Under the pieces are notes generated by a model. That model searched no databases, was not told the origin of the DNA, and saw only the letters and a program-made list of their open reading frames with translations. DNA of 64,000 nt. Origin: Sipunculus nudus. Its lineage: Eukaryota > Annelida > Sipuncula > Golfingiida > Sipunculidae. Made by a program: the position numbers and the translations under genes. The stretch lies in assembly GCA_026874595.1 (NCBI GenBank), contig CM049307.1:47157678-47221677 (forward strand), in the 5' to 3' direction. Of this stretch, positions 12,801 to 27,800 are shown piece by piece (position 1 is the first letter of the stretch; the number at the start of each line of letters is the position of its first letter).

Positions 12801-15800
12801 AGATCTATGGTACCAGTATGTGTCTGACTGGCAAAATTACACATGTTGCAGGAAGTACTGGAATTCACAAATACATAGGAAAATATGGGAAATAGCAATG
12901 GGTTAATTCAGTCGGTGCACTGGGCAGAGGCCTTAAACATGGAAAAAATTGAGATATCTTTTCTGTCAAAGGACATATGATAAAATATAAATGTCTCCTA
13001 AACATATGAGGACTGCAAATATTTGCTATAAAAAGAAAATTAGTTCATATCATATCTCTTTTGACTAATTTAAAATTAAATTTCATGAAAAACACTGAGG
13101 ACCCAAAATACTGTCACTTAGACTGAAAGGAAAGATTATAATGTTGACATACTCATCTTTGATGTAGCAGGGGTAGGGGAACTGCTTGATGTAGGTCTTT
13201 GGCAGCTGGTGCTGTTCTCCTACTTGAGTCTTGATGATGGCATGATCAATGAGATCCTGAAGCTGAACGAACCCTCGCAGATACCTCAACTGACTGGCCA
13301 AGTTATCCTCAGGACCAGGCAGCCAAACCCTGTCACAGACAAGAGCAAAATTAGAAAACATCAGGTCAGACGGCAAAAACTTAAAGACAGAGAGAGATAG
13401 ACAGGGAGAGACTGACAGACAGACAGAGACACAGAGAGAGAAAGAGAGCAAGAGAGCGAGAAGTTTTATTTGAGATGAAACACTGCTTGTTCATATGCTA
13501 AGAAAGCTAAATACATTTTTTTTTATGAAACTAGAATTATATGTGTCTCCCTCCCTATGGGCCTCCCATCCTCAAAACTGAGCAATGATACCACTGATTT
13601 GACCTTAAAGGTCCAGTTAAAGGATTCCTGCAGTTTTTTAATTTACCTGAAAACGAATGGTTGAATCAACTTGTGTATCAATCTTGATGGAAAAAGATGT
13701 GATACTTTAAAAGTTATGAGGTTCACAACAAATTTCTATATCAGCTTATTTGACTTGTTCAGGATATTGGTAGAAGCCATTCATATTTCAAATTCCATGA
13801 AAAAATACTGAGTGGTTCAAAAGTTTTCGCATTCATAAGAAACGATAACTATGGACAATACTGACAACGTACTAAACACTATATGTCTCCCTCAAAGGGA
13901 GGGGAGATATTATTCACTCATTTTGCTAAAGTGATTGTAAATAAATTCATATTCAGGAAAAAAATGGAAGAAACCTACAAAAGCCTTACACATTCACTGA
14001 TAATACAGATAATGATAACAATCTATCAAAACAAATATTCCAACTTAACAACCATGATCGAGAAACTATGTCCCTTTATTTATAATACACAGGAAATGGC
14101 ATCATATGAAAACAACTTACTGTTCCTTGAGGCGATTTGTCTTTGGTACGTTATCTATATCCATACGGATCTTGTACTGGACGTGTTTAGGGAAGGTCTG
14201 GTCCTCAGTACTTCGCTTCTTGCGCTGCTTGTCTTTGCTCACAATGATTCCACTCTTTGATGGGTCACCAAGGTCTTTGGGCACTTGGTTCTCAAATACA
14301 ACTCCTGTTTAGTACAGTCGAAAAAAAATTTAATATAGACCCAACATACAAAGTTTTGTTTTTGCCTTAATTATTCCTTTCTGCTGAAAAATACACAACT
14401 GTTATAACATAAGGGTTTCTATATTTCCTGGGAAAAAATATTTCATGAATTTTGAAAAATTTTCTAGGACCTTATTTATAGGACTTAAATTATGTATCAA
14501 CTTTTATTTCAAACTTATTGACTAAATGATAACATTTTTAAATATAGAAACAATGGTATGATTATACCATGTAAAAACCCTTATTTTACAAACAGTACTA
14601 GATATGACTGCGTTAAATGGTTTTATGAATAAATATATTCTCTGATCTGACACTGGAAACTCAACAATGTTGTTCTATGATTACATAAAAGCATTAAAAT
14701 CATTGTATATTTAATATTCTTCAATAAATTTTCATTCATTATATCCCATTGTCATCTATTTGAATACTAAAAAAGAAAAGGTTTTTAGTTTACGAAGCAT
14801 CTTTTGACACAGTTTCATGTCCATGTCTCAGAAATTCAGTAAATCCGATTATCTACAACTTATATTTCACATACAAGGCCATCTTAAAGTATCATTTCAA
14901 AATTATTTCCAAAACTTCCACCCTACCTCCCAACAATCTCTTCTCCTTGTTGAGCTCTGTGGCTCTGACCTCAAGTTCCTCCTCAGTACTGAATATTTCA
15001 AAGCGATCTCGTTCCACGCATTGCGACAGGTTGAACAGAAGCTTCATCAGGGCATCTGCTGCGTCCATATTTTTGTCCGTCAGGGAATCCAGTCCGTCCA
15101 AGGATTCTGTCATGCTGCTGATGTCCTCGCCCATCATGGTCGATATAAAGACGGAGAAACCTTCATTTTTCAGGGAATTCTGAAACAAAAAATTTTGATT
15201 CTTCTTTTCATTTCATTTGTATAAATAAAAGTAAAATTAATAAACTTTCAATATATTAGGCCACACACAAAAAATGTTTTATGGATATTGGGAACAAAAA
15301 GTATGGTACACAGTTTTTTTCTTTAAACGTTTGAGACATAATAACATGGAATTTTGCCAGCTTACCTAGAAAATACACACATTTGCACAAGTTGTTGAAA
15401 TGGTGTATATGATCTACAGAAAATTCAACCAATTTTCCAACCTTTTGGAATGTTTTTAGGGAATTAGTGCCCTAGCACAAATATCACACATTACCAAGGA
15501 TGGACTGTTCTTTCATATTCTGTTCTAATCTTTCACAGGAATTATAGACATGGTATGGTATTAATTTCTTTCAAGTTACTCATTCATGTTTCTCATTCTG
15601 GTACAAGAAAAAAATGTGTATTAAATATAATGCAGGAAATAAAACACGTGGACAGGGATTGTAAAACAAAGCATTTATGTTGAGACTGACCTTAAGTGTA
15701 CTGGCATCCTTTGAGGCCTCTATGAGCTTGTAGATATTCCTGCTGTCAGACATCCAGGCCTTTGTAAGGTTCTGAACATCTGTAAAACTGTCAAAGAACC

Positions 15801-18800
15801 ATCCAGCCTGCAATAATATCAAATCATGAGGTCATATAGTTCACAATATATGAAAAATATCTGAATCAAGAAGAGTTCAACTGAATTTCCTGTTCCACAT
15901 ACAGTGAAACAGTGACTGATCTCAGCCCCAGGATCTAATACCAAGGAATATTAATAATCTTCAGAAATCATAGACAAAAACCGGTTTTAGTTTTTAAAAA
16001 ATCAACCATAATCAAAGTATGTACTATGTTCATGTTTGTTTTTAAATGTGGTTAATAAATAAGTAATGTGCATAGCCTTGGCAATAACATTATATTTATC
16101 TTTTATTTATTATAATGGTATCATGAAGGGGCCAATTTTGAAGGAATTTCACAATGTTTAAAAAATATGAACTGGTAAAAAAGAAGCTATAATTATCAAT
16201 TAAAGTTTTTTCAACCAAGTGCTAAATCAATTAAGTGTAATGACTCTGTTTCTACATTGTAACAGGGTATATATCCATTAAGTTTAATGACTGTTTCTAC
16301 ATTGTAACAGGGTATATATCCATTAAGTTTAATGACTGTTTCTACATTGTAACAGGGTATATATCCATTAAGTTTAATGACTGTTTCTACATTGTACCAG
16401 GGATATATCCATTAACTGTAGTGAATCTGTTATCACATTGTCTTACTTATAGGAAAAACATGTATTAAGTTACTGTTTGAAATTATGCTTGTAGTGAGTT
16501 TTTAGCACTAATCCTCTCCCACTACAATTATCAAGCATTTAATCAGTTTTGACATAAAGATTACCACACTCTAATGGCTGATGTCCATTTGAGAAATATA
16601 TGACCTACCTCTTTCATGATCTGCCTGGTGAATGGAGTATCCGGCGTATACAGGACCTTGCCGTACATCAGGGGCTTCAGGTACGCCCAGATGATGAAGC
16701 CGGCAGGGGCACGCATGATCCTCTTGTAAATATCCACGCAGAATGAGTCTGAAAATCACACACACAAAAAAGATTCACATACCAAATGGGTTACACTGGA
16801 CAGTATAAACTAAAGAGAATGATTCTACTAAGCATGGAAATACTGGACCACCAAGAGAGAATTTACACATAATATCTTCAGGGTACTTTTCTTAAATTAA
16901 ACTAGCTCCAACCATTATCTGCTATATCAGCAGTACAATGTGAAATTGACTTGTATTTAGAACCTCAATGATACTGTCCCAATAATAAATAAAAGGAGAG
17001 AACAGTTATTTAACAATTTCACAACCAACTTTCTAGCTGTTAAAGCAGAGTACAGACAAAGAAAATTCTGACGCATATGCTTACATTCAACACAAGAAAG
17101 ATTAAATTATTTAGAACTCAACTAGCCATTTGAAATAAACAAAGTTCCTGTCATCAAATACCAACAGACACCAAATTTTAATTATGCCCTTTGCTGAACT
17201 AGTTATTGAGAAGTCGCAAAGAACAAATTTTACTATTTGGGTATCATTGTATCAACTACTGCTGTCAGCAGAAAGTGACTGTTTTAAACATCTTGAGATG
17301 AAAACCATAATGATCTACAATGTGTATATACTAATGGTTTCACCAAAACGTTAATATAACTGACTTACAGTTGATGTGTTTGATTTCCCGGAGCTGATCA
17401 TCAAGCCAGAGCTCCTCACTCTGGAAGCTGGAGCTGTTCCCCGTCAGAACCACATGGTCTCCGCGGACGTCCTCCACGGTAGACTGCAGGTTGGTCTGTG
17501 TCGGTGCTGACACCAGGTTAAACTGGTCGTCCAGGGTCAGAGGGGTGCTGCGTCCGCACAGCAACATACTGAAACTCTCCAGAGATTTCAAGGCTGCGGG
17601 AAATAATGAAAAATAATTATCTTAATTGATTTATCAAATTTCTACCCCGACAAAAAATAATAAGGTTTCAGAAAATATCACATTGGTGTTAATTTAGATT
17701 ACATTGAGTAGCTGAAAATAACAAAAATAAATATTTCAATGTATTTTTTTTATTGGATAATGAGAAATCTATACATGTCTTCACTTGAGTTGCAATTTTG
17801 GCAATAAAGATATTTATTTTTTAACAATAAAAACATTGGATATCATGAACATGTAAAGTTCAGTCATGTTTATGGAAATCCAGAAAATTTTTAATCAATG
17901 ACTGTAAATATGTCATATGTCATATATATATTCATATCTGACAATTCAGAAAATTACAAATGAACAAATATTTTATACATTTCAGACCACATATTTAAAA
18001 TAAATCCATGAAAGTAACAATTAATATTAAGACAAACCCTGAAATCACATATTTTTTATAGACAAGGCAGGTAAAAAGCAGGCTTTAATAAAAAGTATAA
18101 TTAAAGTAAATCTTCAAAGTATTATCAACTACAGTTAGAATATTATGCACAATGAAAGCACTTTTATGTATCCTTTCAAGGTAATACTTACAGCTGAAGT
18201 CTGGGCTTGCCTGGCTGCCATTAGCATTGGTAGTATTGAGTAAGGTCAGGTTTGCTAGGACTTGAGTCAGTTCCTTTATTGGCTTGGCAAATGGCTTATA
18301 CTGCTTGATGATGTACTGGGTGTCCTTCAGGCTGATGTTGGCTTGGATGAACATGATATCTGGGTCAACCTTGTAATACTAGAAGTAAAGAGCATTATAT
18401 TATATCTGTTGAGGCTATGAATACCCTTTCATTTATTCATATAATGGTTTCCCAATTTGAACTAGAACTCACAGTATTGTACGTGGGGAATTAAAGATAC
18501 CTGGATAATACCTTATGTCAATTTTTTTCTGCAAAAAGTGAGCACCATATTGATCAAAGTAAGAAAACAGTAAAATGATGTCACATTTTTATACAATCCC
18601 CATAACTTTCACCACATGAATGGATATATATATATATTTATATTGAATAAAGCATGACAAAAATATGAAAATGATTCATTTTACCTGCCACATATTGGCA
18701 TTTTTAAATTTTTTTTTTAATATTTTTTTTCAAAGAATTTATGAAATAACCATGCATTGATGCTGAATATATCTTCAGAATATTAATTAAATCCATATTC

Positions 18801-21800
18801 AAACAACATTTCTAAAAATGTAAGTGTGTGTGAGTGAGACAGAAATATTTGTAATATTACATGAGAAAGACTTAACACAATGTCAGTTTGCAAAGGGTTT
18901 GCATGTATGGTAATAGTGTCTTCAACCAAAGGGTCATATTACTTATCTACAAAAGTTTCAGCAAATGTGCATGTCTTTGTTATTTACATTTTTCAAGAAG
19001 TTTCCAACATCTAGGTCCTGTATGAACCTCTCGATGACTTTGACGACCTTAGATTCGTCAACGCTGCACAGTGCATTAGCAATGGTGGTGTGGTTGACTG
19101 GAGCTCCTTTCCATAGCGTGAAGTATTCTTCAAGTTCCTTTGGCTGACACATAATGGACACAAAATCCTTTGTGGTGCCATTCAACACCTATAATTATGA
19201 AAATATGCAAGAAAAGTTGGGTATATACTAGAAAATCAACTTGTTAAATCATGCATATTCTCTGTTAATATTTTTATAACTAGACATTTCTTGGCACCAC
19301 AGGTGCCATAGTATCCCCAGACAATTAACCCCCCCCCCCCTTTAAGAATAGGCCCCCCCATCTTCAGCAACAATTAATATCAGACCACACTCATAGAAAA
19401 GGTCACTCTCATAGAAAAGGTCATGACCCCAATTTCCCCAACCCATGTCTATGTATATGCATAATATGAAAGAAATCTGTCCATTAGTTTTTGACTTATA
19501 ATGCTCATAGTACTGTTAAGTGGCAATGATTGGGTATTAAACGGCACAAAAACAAGTAAAAGAATAACAGGTGGCGGTATCAGTTTCCGGTACATGACAA
19601 CAATATTCAAGATCTTTGGTCAAGTTGATTTTTGGACCAATCAATGCATCCCTTATTAAGATATTAATGATTTTGTGTGATTTTCACCATATATGGCAAT
19701 ATTCAAGGTCAAGGCCACTCTCATAGGAAAGGTCATGACCCCAATTTAAATAAACATCATTCCATAACCCATATCTATGTATATGCATAATATGAAAGAA
19801 ATCTGTCTATTAGTTTTTGACTTATAATGCTCAAAGTACTGTTAAGTGGCAATGATGGGGTCTTAAACGGCACGAAAACAAGTTAAAGAATAACAGGTGG
19901 CGCCACCTGTTTCTGGTACATGATAATACTATCCAAGATCTTCGATCAAGTTGATCTTTGGACCAATCCATGCAAGATTTCTTGAGATATTTAAGAATTT
20001 GTGTGATTTTCCCCAAAATTGGACCTTTTCAAGGTCAAGGACACTCTCCTAGTCAAGGTCATGACCTCATTTTAAATAGACGTCATCCTCTCACCCATAT
20101 CTATACATATACCAAGTTTGGTAAAGATCCGTGTAATATTTTTTTAGTTATTGCGCCAACAAGATTTATATGCGGCGGCAGCAGCGGGACCGGTATCAAA
20201 ACATAGTATCCCCCGACTCTGTCTGGGGATACAATTATAAAAGATAATTATAAAACATTAAAATAATATATCCACATAACCTTTTCATAATCATGAGACT
20301 GTCTGTGCCCTTGTTAAATATCAATTGCAAACCATATAAATGTCAAATTGGTATCTTAAAGGAAAAAGTTGTCTACAAAAGTTGTCACAAAACCAGACAT
20401 TTGGAGAATCATAAATCATCCAGACAGGTGGTGTGATCTTTGAAGATTACTTAACTGCATTCCATGTCAAGAAATTATACAAATATATTATATTTTGAAC
20501 AAAATTCGAAATTTTTCTTTCTGAATGCCTGAGTCTTGCAAACTATCAACAACACTTTCACCGGGACAAAATGAAACAGACCCCTACTGTTACACTATAA
20601 TGACGGTCTCTTCTATAAAACATTCCGATGACACTTGCAAATCAGAACATTTTCATAGCCACGAGTCAGTAGCCTGAAGATGGCATCATCTACTGAATCA
20701 GAATACTGAGGTTGGCTTTATATATGTTGGATTAAAATTTCGGGATTTTTTACTTTTTCGGTGTTTCGAGAAGGTTTTATTTACGTGATCTCACAAAACA
20801 AAAGCCCTCTACACAGAGAATGACCATTACTTTGTGAATTAATTATATCAAACATTATGTGCACAAAATCTTATTGACAAAAATATTGTTCATTTATAGC
20901 AAACATTGGAAAGATCTTACATTATTCAAAATATCAATCCTGGAACATACACGATCTATTATTATTCATAATGTCAGCCTTTCCCTTTTCAACTGTGCCA
21001 CTGATGATGGTACCTCTCATTCCCGAATGTTTTTATTTTCGCGATAGATCCTCTTTCGCGAATATCACTAATTTGAAACCCTCGCAAACAAAAAGGCAAC
21101 CACAGTAAAAGATAATCTTTGTATGTATGTTATTAATTGTATGTTGTTAACAAGCCTTCTGAGTTTGATGTTTTCTGTATAAAAGTCTAGGAATACACTG
21201 ATAATCATAACCTCTAGTCAAAACATTATAGAAAATATATAGGTCCATGATATCAAGATTTTCAAAATTTTGCCTTTAAGCACTAGTGGGCATTAAACAT
21301 GGGGTCTTCAGCTGCTCTATGTCCATGGCCTTATCCACAAGGCATTTTCCTACCCCATGCAATTCAGAAAACTCTCTTTATCAGAGACTACTTGGCTGTG
21401 AGCTTACCTTGATAAAAGAATAGCTGGCATTGAGAAGGGCATCTACTACCTTCTCATCTATCTTCAGCATGTTGATCATGTATGTCCTCTGTTTTTCAGG
21501 GTTTTTCATCATATCTCGTAAACGAACTGTAAAATAAAGATGTGAAAATGACAAATGTACATGTATACGGAGAAGTTTGAAATTAAGTTCCAGCATCATC
21601 ATCAACAAAATACTACACTTAATTTTATAATATATAATTATACATTTTTTATATATATATTTTTTTTATTACTGTAGCAAAAGATTACCGGATAATATCA
21701 ATGTGTTCACCTTTGAGAAAAAAGGGAGACTCGTATAAAAGTTGGAGTACCATGGGCAAAGGACCCTTCGAAGTTTTGCCAGCAAATTAGTGGTAATTTC

Positions 21801-24800
21801 TAATGCTCCGAAAAAACTTCGTGCAAATATGCATTGATATAACAGATTAATGAATTTATAGCTGTATGAATCTGTTGGTACTATACATGAGGCTTAACAC
21901 TCTCTACAACAAATTAGGTCACAGTAAATCAGTTTTTCATTTGATAGTTGATCATGAGAAAAGAATGAGTAGTTGCTGATCAAGAAACACAGCTCACCAG
22001 TAAACGGCACATATTTTCTGATGATGTGAAGATTTTTAATTCCATATGCAAATGTGGCAACATCTTCAAGAATTTGTTTACTGGTTTCATCTTTGACTGT
22101 GTCCTTGAAATCATTAAGCAACTCGACAAGGCTGAAAAAAAGGTCAGTTAAGAAACATAAGAAGTTTGTCTTTCAATCATTTTTACAATTAATACATAAA
22201 TTTAGTATTTAATAAACATTATTGAATCTGAGACTGCATTTAACAGTTTCTTCTACTGTTGAAATAAGTTTTGTATTACAGATGGCAGAAGTCACATGTT
22301 AAGCTTGATAAAATTGATGAAAGATAATTGGACCTACTGCTGCTAATATTTAAATGTTGCATAATCCTGTTTATTCATATTACTTCAATATCATTGAGAT
22401 CCTGAAAACTGTCATAACATATAGGTACTCTTGAGTGATAATACTTAAAAGCAAACAGAGAGGTATGTCAAATCAAACAGTTGTCCTAAAATATAAAAGC
22501 TCAACCCAAAATATCACAGTAACACTACATGTATAAAATTATATCCAATCATTCAGATAATGATAATACATATTTAAAACATGAATTAATAACATAATAA
22601 TATATTTCTGAACAATTTATCCATCCTGACTCGATATAAGTGATAAGCTTTATAATTTAGACTTTCTGTTTATGTACAGGCATATAAGCTTACTTATCAA
22701 AGATCTTTTCTGGTTCCCTGTCAGTCAAGAACTGCTGAAGCTTTGGCAGCAGTTGCAACAGTTTTTCACGGCTCAAAGATTGTGACATCCCAATGAGCTG
22801 AGACAGACCACCAACATTATCAAGCACCCTGCCCAAGTCGGTTATCATCTTTCTGTACCAGTTGGTGTCCATGTAGAACTCAGATTGTGCTTTACTCATC
22901 TGGTGTGGTAAATAATAATAAAAATAATAATAACAATGATGAATGATAATGATAATAACAATTATAATAACAATAATAGTAAATATGATGATGTTAATAG
23001 TAATGACAATGATGATGATAATATCATTATTAATATAATTAAGAAATAAAAAAGGAAAAGTGAATATTCTTATTATAAAATTCTTAAGTCTATATGAAAC
23101 TGGTGTTAAGGTAAAAATTACACATTCAAGCATTTAATTGATTCATTAATATTTTATGACACATATCAGTTACTTGAATATCATGTGACATTAAGAAATG
23201 TTAACTTTAATCCCATAGTAATACACAACCTTAATTTGCACAGAACTATATGAATTCACAGATGGAAAAGAGTTGAGACCAGACAAAGGTTCAAGAATAC
23301 AGCAGAACAGTATCTTTGTTACAGAAGTACTGAACACTTCTAAGCTATCCCATAATGGAGTTACAATAAAGATAGTGTTACCTTTAAGTACAGTGAAACC
23401 TGTGTTATATGGACAGCCTTGGAACTGGTTGAAGGTGGTCATAATTTACTGGTGGTCTTACCAGACAGGTCAATTACAACAAATGTGAATGCTTAAGGTT
23501 CACTCAAGGGTGGTCTGAATAGCCAGGTGGAATTATCAGTCATGTGTTATTTTAGACAGTTTCACTGTATTCAACCTGCTCACTGATGCCCAGATCAAGC
23601 ATACTATTATGGATCCATACTTTTGCAATTCATACCTACCTCATACAGTATGTTTCCTGCTCTGATGCTGTTGCGGATCTGCTTGACTGTAGCATTCAGG
23701 TATGGTCCACAAAGCATCTTGCTAAGGTCGATAAAATTAAGTGGGAATCCTAGTGGCAGTTTAAGGAGCTGCTCCAGCCTCTTGTGGTCACAGATCACCT
23801 CAGAGATCTCCTGGTTTGTCATGTTCCACAGGGCAGCCTGTAACAGGAATTACAGCATGTCCTCACATTTAAAATTAATAATGTACAGTTTTCATTACAA
23901 ATGTATATGCTGCACCATAAAAATATCACTTAGCATCCTCATGATGAGATAAATTTGAAACTGAAGGTAAGAGAAAATCTGTGAACTATTATTAACCATT
24001 GCAATTTCTTTTAAACCCTCATAACCTGCCCTACTGATATCTTATGTCAATGACATCCTATCATTTTGGATGAGAATAGATGTTTTCTGTTAGGATACAA
24101 AATGAACTAGTATATTTTATAATGTTATATGTATCAGTAGTGAGATATAATTTCTAAATATTTCAAACTATGAGGAACAGACACCTTGAATAGACAAATT
24201 CAAAATAAAGACGAAAGAGTGCAACCTGGCTAGGCTCATTTAAACATAATTTATTTGAAACAACAGTTCTATAAAATTTTATTCTTCCAAATTAGAAACT
24301 TGGGTGTGATTTCTTTTTAATGTTTTCTATTGACATCTGATTAAAATGATCACTTTTCTTACGCACATTCTCCCAAAGAATTCCATAAACTGATACTACA
24401 TTTAAATCTAAGACTACCATAAATGATACTTCACAAAACATGTCAAAATATGTCACTCAATAAATCATAAACTTACAATGTTCAGCTGAACATTGGACTC
24501 CAGGAAGTTCTGGATCAACTGTGGAGTGAGTTGAGTCAGACCCATCACCTTCTGGATCAGATCTGTGTCGTTGTTAAACAGATCCATCATCTTCACCAAG
24601 ACTGAAACATACAAAGCAGATCCCTAACTGATGAAAACAACACCTACAATGGCTAAGTTTTTAATGCATTCTGGCCTAAGTACTCTGTATATCTGCAGAG
24701 ATCCATTTTGGTTTTGGACTAGGTGACAGGGCAGTAGAACACATTTATCCTGACATCAAGCAGGCTTGTGCACCACATCTCCAGGTTCTCGGTGTTTAAT

Positions 24801-27800
24801 CACCCCCTTCACTTGGTAATAACAATGAGGAACCCCCAAAAGGCACACTCTTTCAGATTGAAAAATGACCATGGGGCACACTCTTTCATGGAAGCCAGAG
24901 TCTCAAATGACTAAATTATGATGTTGCCCAGTTATTCTGGGCTAACTTAATTACTATGCATAATAACAATAAGGTCCACATGGTAACATGTCTATTTTGC
25001 ATTCCAATGTACCATTAATCAATTTAAGAAGTTGAAATTAACTTATTTTATTTACATATGGGACTAAGAAAAGAAAAATACATACATTTAACCATATTAT
25101 GAACTGAATTTAAATCAACCTGACTTCAGTAGGAAAAGTCATTGCATCTGTAGTTGTGTCTTTAATACTCCTTCAAATAAAAAAAAATTCCATAAAAGCT
25201 CAAGGACCAATTTACCATTTTCTTGGAATCAGCCAGTGTCTTCAAAATTACATAAAATTTTATCTCTATAACATACTGAATAATGGAATGCCTTGACTTT
25301 TGCTGCAGAGCCTTTATAGTGTGTCAAAGCACAATTAGGCAAATAGTGCCAGTAAAAAACAGGAACAAAAAGTTTAAAAAATTCAAAGAGTTTTCTGGCA
25401 ATATCATCTACCTCTGTAAGTTCTCATGTATTTCAGGGCTTCTGGGGACCACAAAACCATGTGCAAATTAGTATATTTTAAACTGAGTGACATCATCTCA
25501 AATATATGGTTTTTCATATTTAAGAAAGATGAATGAATTACCTGGTTTCTGCTTGATAAAGCCTTCAATGATCAGTCTCACTAATGCATTGTTGGCCTGG
25601 AGGTCTTGAATATTTGGCAAGGTTTCTAGCAGCTTCAGTCCCTCACTCATCAAGTTCATCATGCTAAAAATGATAACTATATCAATGAAATACAAGTAGC
25701 AATCAATCACATTAACACACAAAGGGATTAATAAGAACAATTACAATGAACTAACAATAAAATTTAATTTTTCTAAAAGTGGCCAACCTCCAATATAATT
25801 ACAAACTTGCCTAAACTGGCAAGCCAATATATTAAGTCATTATTTCATGATAAAATATACAGAAATGTAACCTGCCAATTTATCAAGTCATTATTTCATG
25901 ATAAAATATACAGAAATTTAACCTGCCAATTTATCAAGTCAATATTTCATGATAAAATATACAGAAATTTAACCTGCCAATTTATCAAGTCATTATTTCA
26001 TGATAAAATATACAGAAATTTAACCTGCCAATTTATCAAGTCATTATTTCATGATAAAATATACAGAAATTGAACCTGCCAATTTATCAAGTCATTATTT
26101 CATGATAAAATATACAGAAATTTAACCTGCCAATTTATCAAGTCATTAATTCATGATAAAATATACTGAAATTTAACCTGCCAATTTATCAAGTCATTAT
26201 TTCATGATAAAATATACAGAAATTTAACCAAGGATTGAACACTCATACCAATGATACTAGTCTGACCTTTGCAGCAGTCAAGAATATTGGCACAATTGTA
26301 CAGGAATATTTAACTCCAGCAATGGTGATGGTCTTGGGAATTTCTGATAAATAGATACCTTAATATAGATATGTATGCTCCAATAGCATCTCTGTGGTTA
26401 ATAAAATCACAGTTCACATTAAAATTGTACACAAATGACAGTAGGATCTAAAAATATATGTCAGAGTGCATTCTCTTATTTCATGCAGTTGGGTTTTTCA
26501 CTGTAAGGACCCATATATTTTTATACACCAGGGCATAAGTATATACCTGTCAAAGTCCTGGAGGGCAGGTAATGCCTTCTGAGTGGTGTCTGAGAGGCAC
26601 TTAGACATGGATATAAAGTCTGAGCCCAAGGTCTGATTTTTCTTCTCCAAGATGCCCGCTAGATCATACAGTTTGTTCACAATCTTGCTGCACTTCACAG
26701 ACCTCCCACCTTGGTTTTCTACAGCTGCTACCATCTACAGTGAAAATAGTAGATATCAGTGCTGGCCATAGCACCTGACAGCATTCATGTTGTCATTTGT
26801 ACTGATCAAATCTGATAAATGATGAAGTAACATTATACAGGTAACATCAGGGAATACCAAAAATAAATGCAGAAAATGTATACAAATATAACTATTATGC
26901 CATTTTATATCCTGCTTCATCGTTTAACCAAATTCCAGAATTAAAATTGAACTAAATGGGCAAAACCACATGCAAAACATAGTATATATGACAAAATGTA
27001 ATATGAAGTTAAATTAGATCTTGCGCACCATGTGATTCATGAACATCATGTTCTGTGACGTCTTGCCTGGTGACTTTATTCAAGAAATGTTACGTCATAA
27101 TCAATATAATTAGAATTTCTAGCATGGCAGATGCCATAATATCCCTGGACTATCCTTAATCAAGTTACATTTAGTCAAGGCACTGTATATAGGTTTTAAT
27201 TTGTCCTGTGATATTATAGCCAGGCACACAATATCTTGTAACCTTCTGCATCAGTTACACAGCATAAAACTACCTGGTCAAGCCACTCCTTCAGGCCAAG
27301 GTCTTTGAACTGATAGTACAGGTCTGTGAGACTGACGCTCTCCATCCTACAGGCCATGTACCTGTAATCTGAAGTTAACAAGCACAAAATCATTAACAAG
27401 GGGTCAAAATCATAATATCAAAGATATATTAAGATTTATTATGTAGTTTCTTGTAATTCTAGTTTGACTATTCCACATATTTCTTTTTTAATTGTTATAA
27501 AGCATGCAAAAGTTGTAAATGCTTATTTAAACTTTGACGTATTTAGCAAGAATAAATGAAGTAGAGAAATATATATATCCATAATCTATCAAATGATGTC
27601 CCAATGAGAAATTACTTATATGGTTTCTTATCACTGCAAACCGTAACACACAAATATATGCATCAATAGAGTTTTTGTTTTTTCCTTACTTTGGCAAATG
27701 TTTTAAAAAGACATGAACGTCCAAATAACATTTTATTTCAAAATTACATTTTTTTAGAGGAAAAATAGATGGGACATCATTTTTATGAAAAATAGGCTTA

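Noticed and set aside
13083-13451. 122-residue ORF overlapping e53 with a poly-Ser/Leu N-terminus
   Set aside because: Only the e53 part is coding; the rest is a CT-rich intronic tract in frame by chance.
25807-26073. Plus-strand ORF of repeated 17-residue units
   Set aside because: It is an intronic 51-bp minisatellite read in an open frame; no splice or coding context.
25819-26229. CRISPR-like array
   Set aside because: Direct tandem repeats without spacers in a eukaryotic intron; not CRISPR.
26735-27273. Missing class A exon between e38 and e39
   Set aside because: I searched the minus strand for a Cys pair in an open frame with splice sites and found none; e38 to e39 join in phase.
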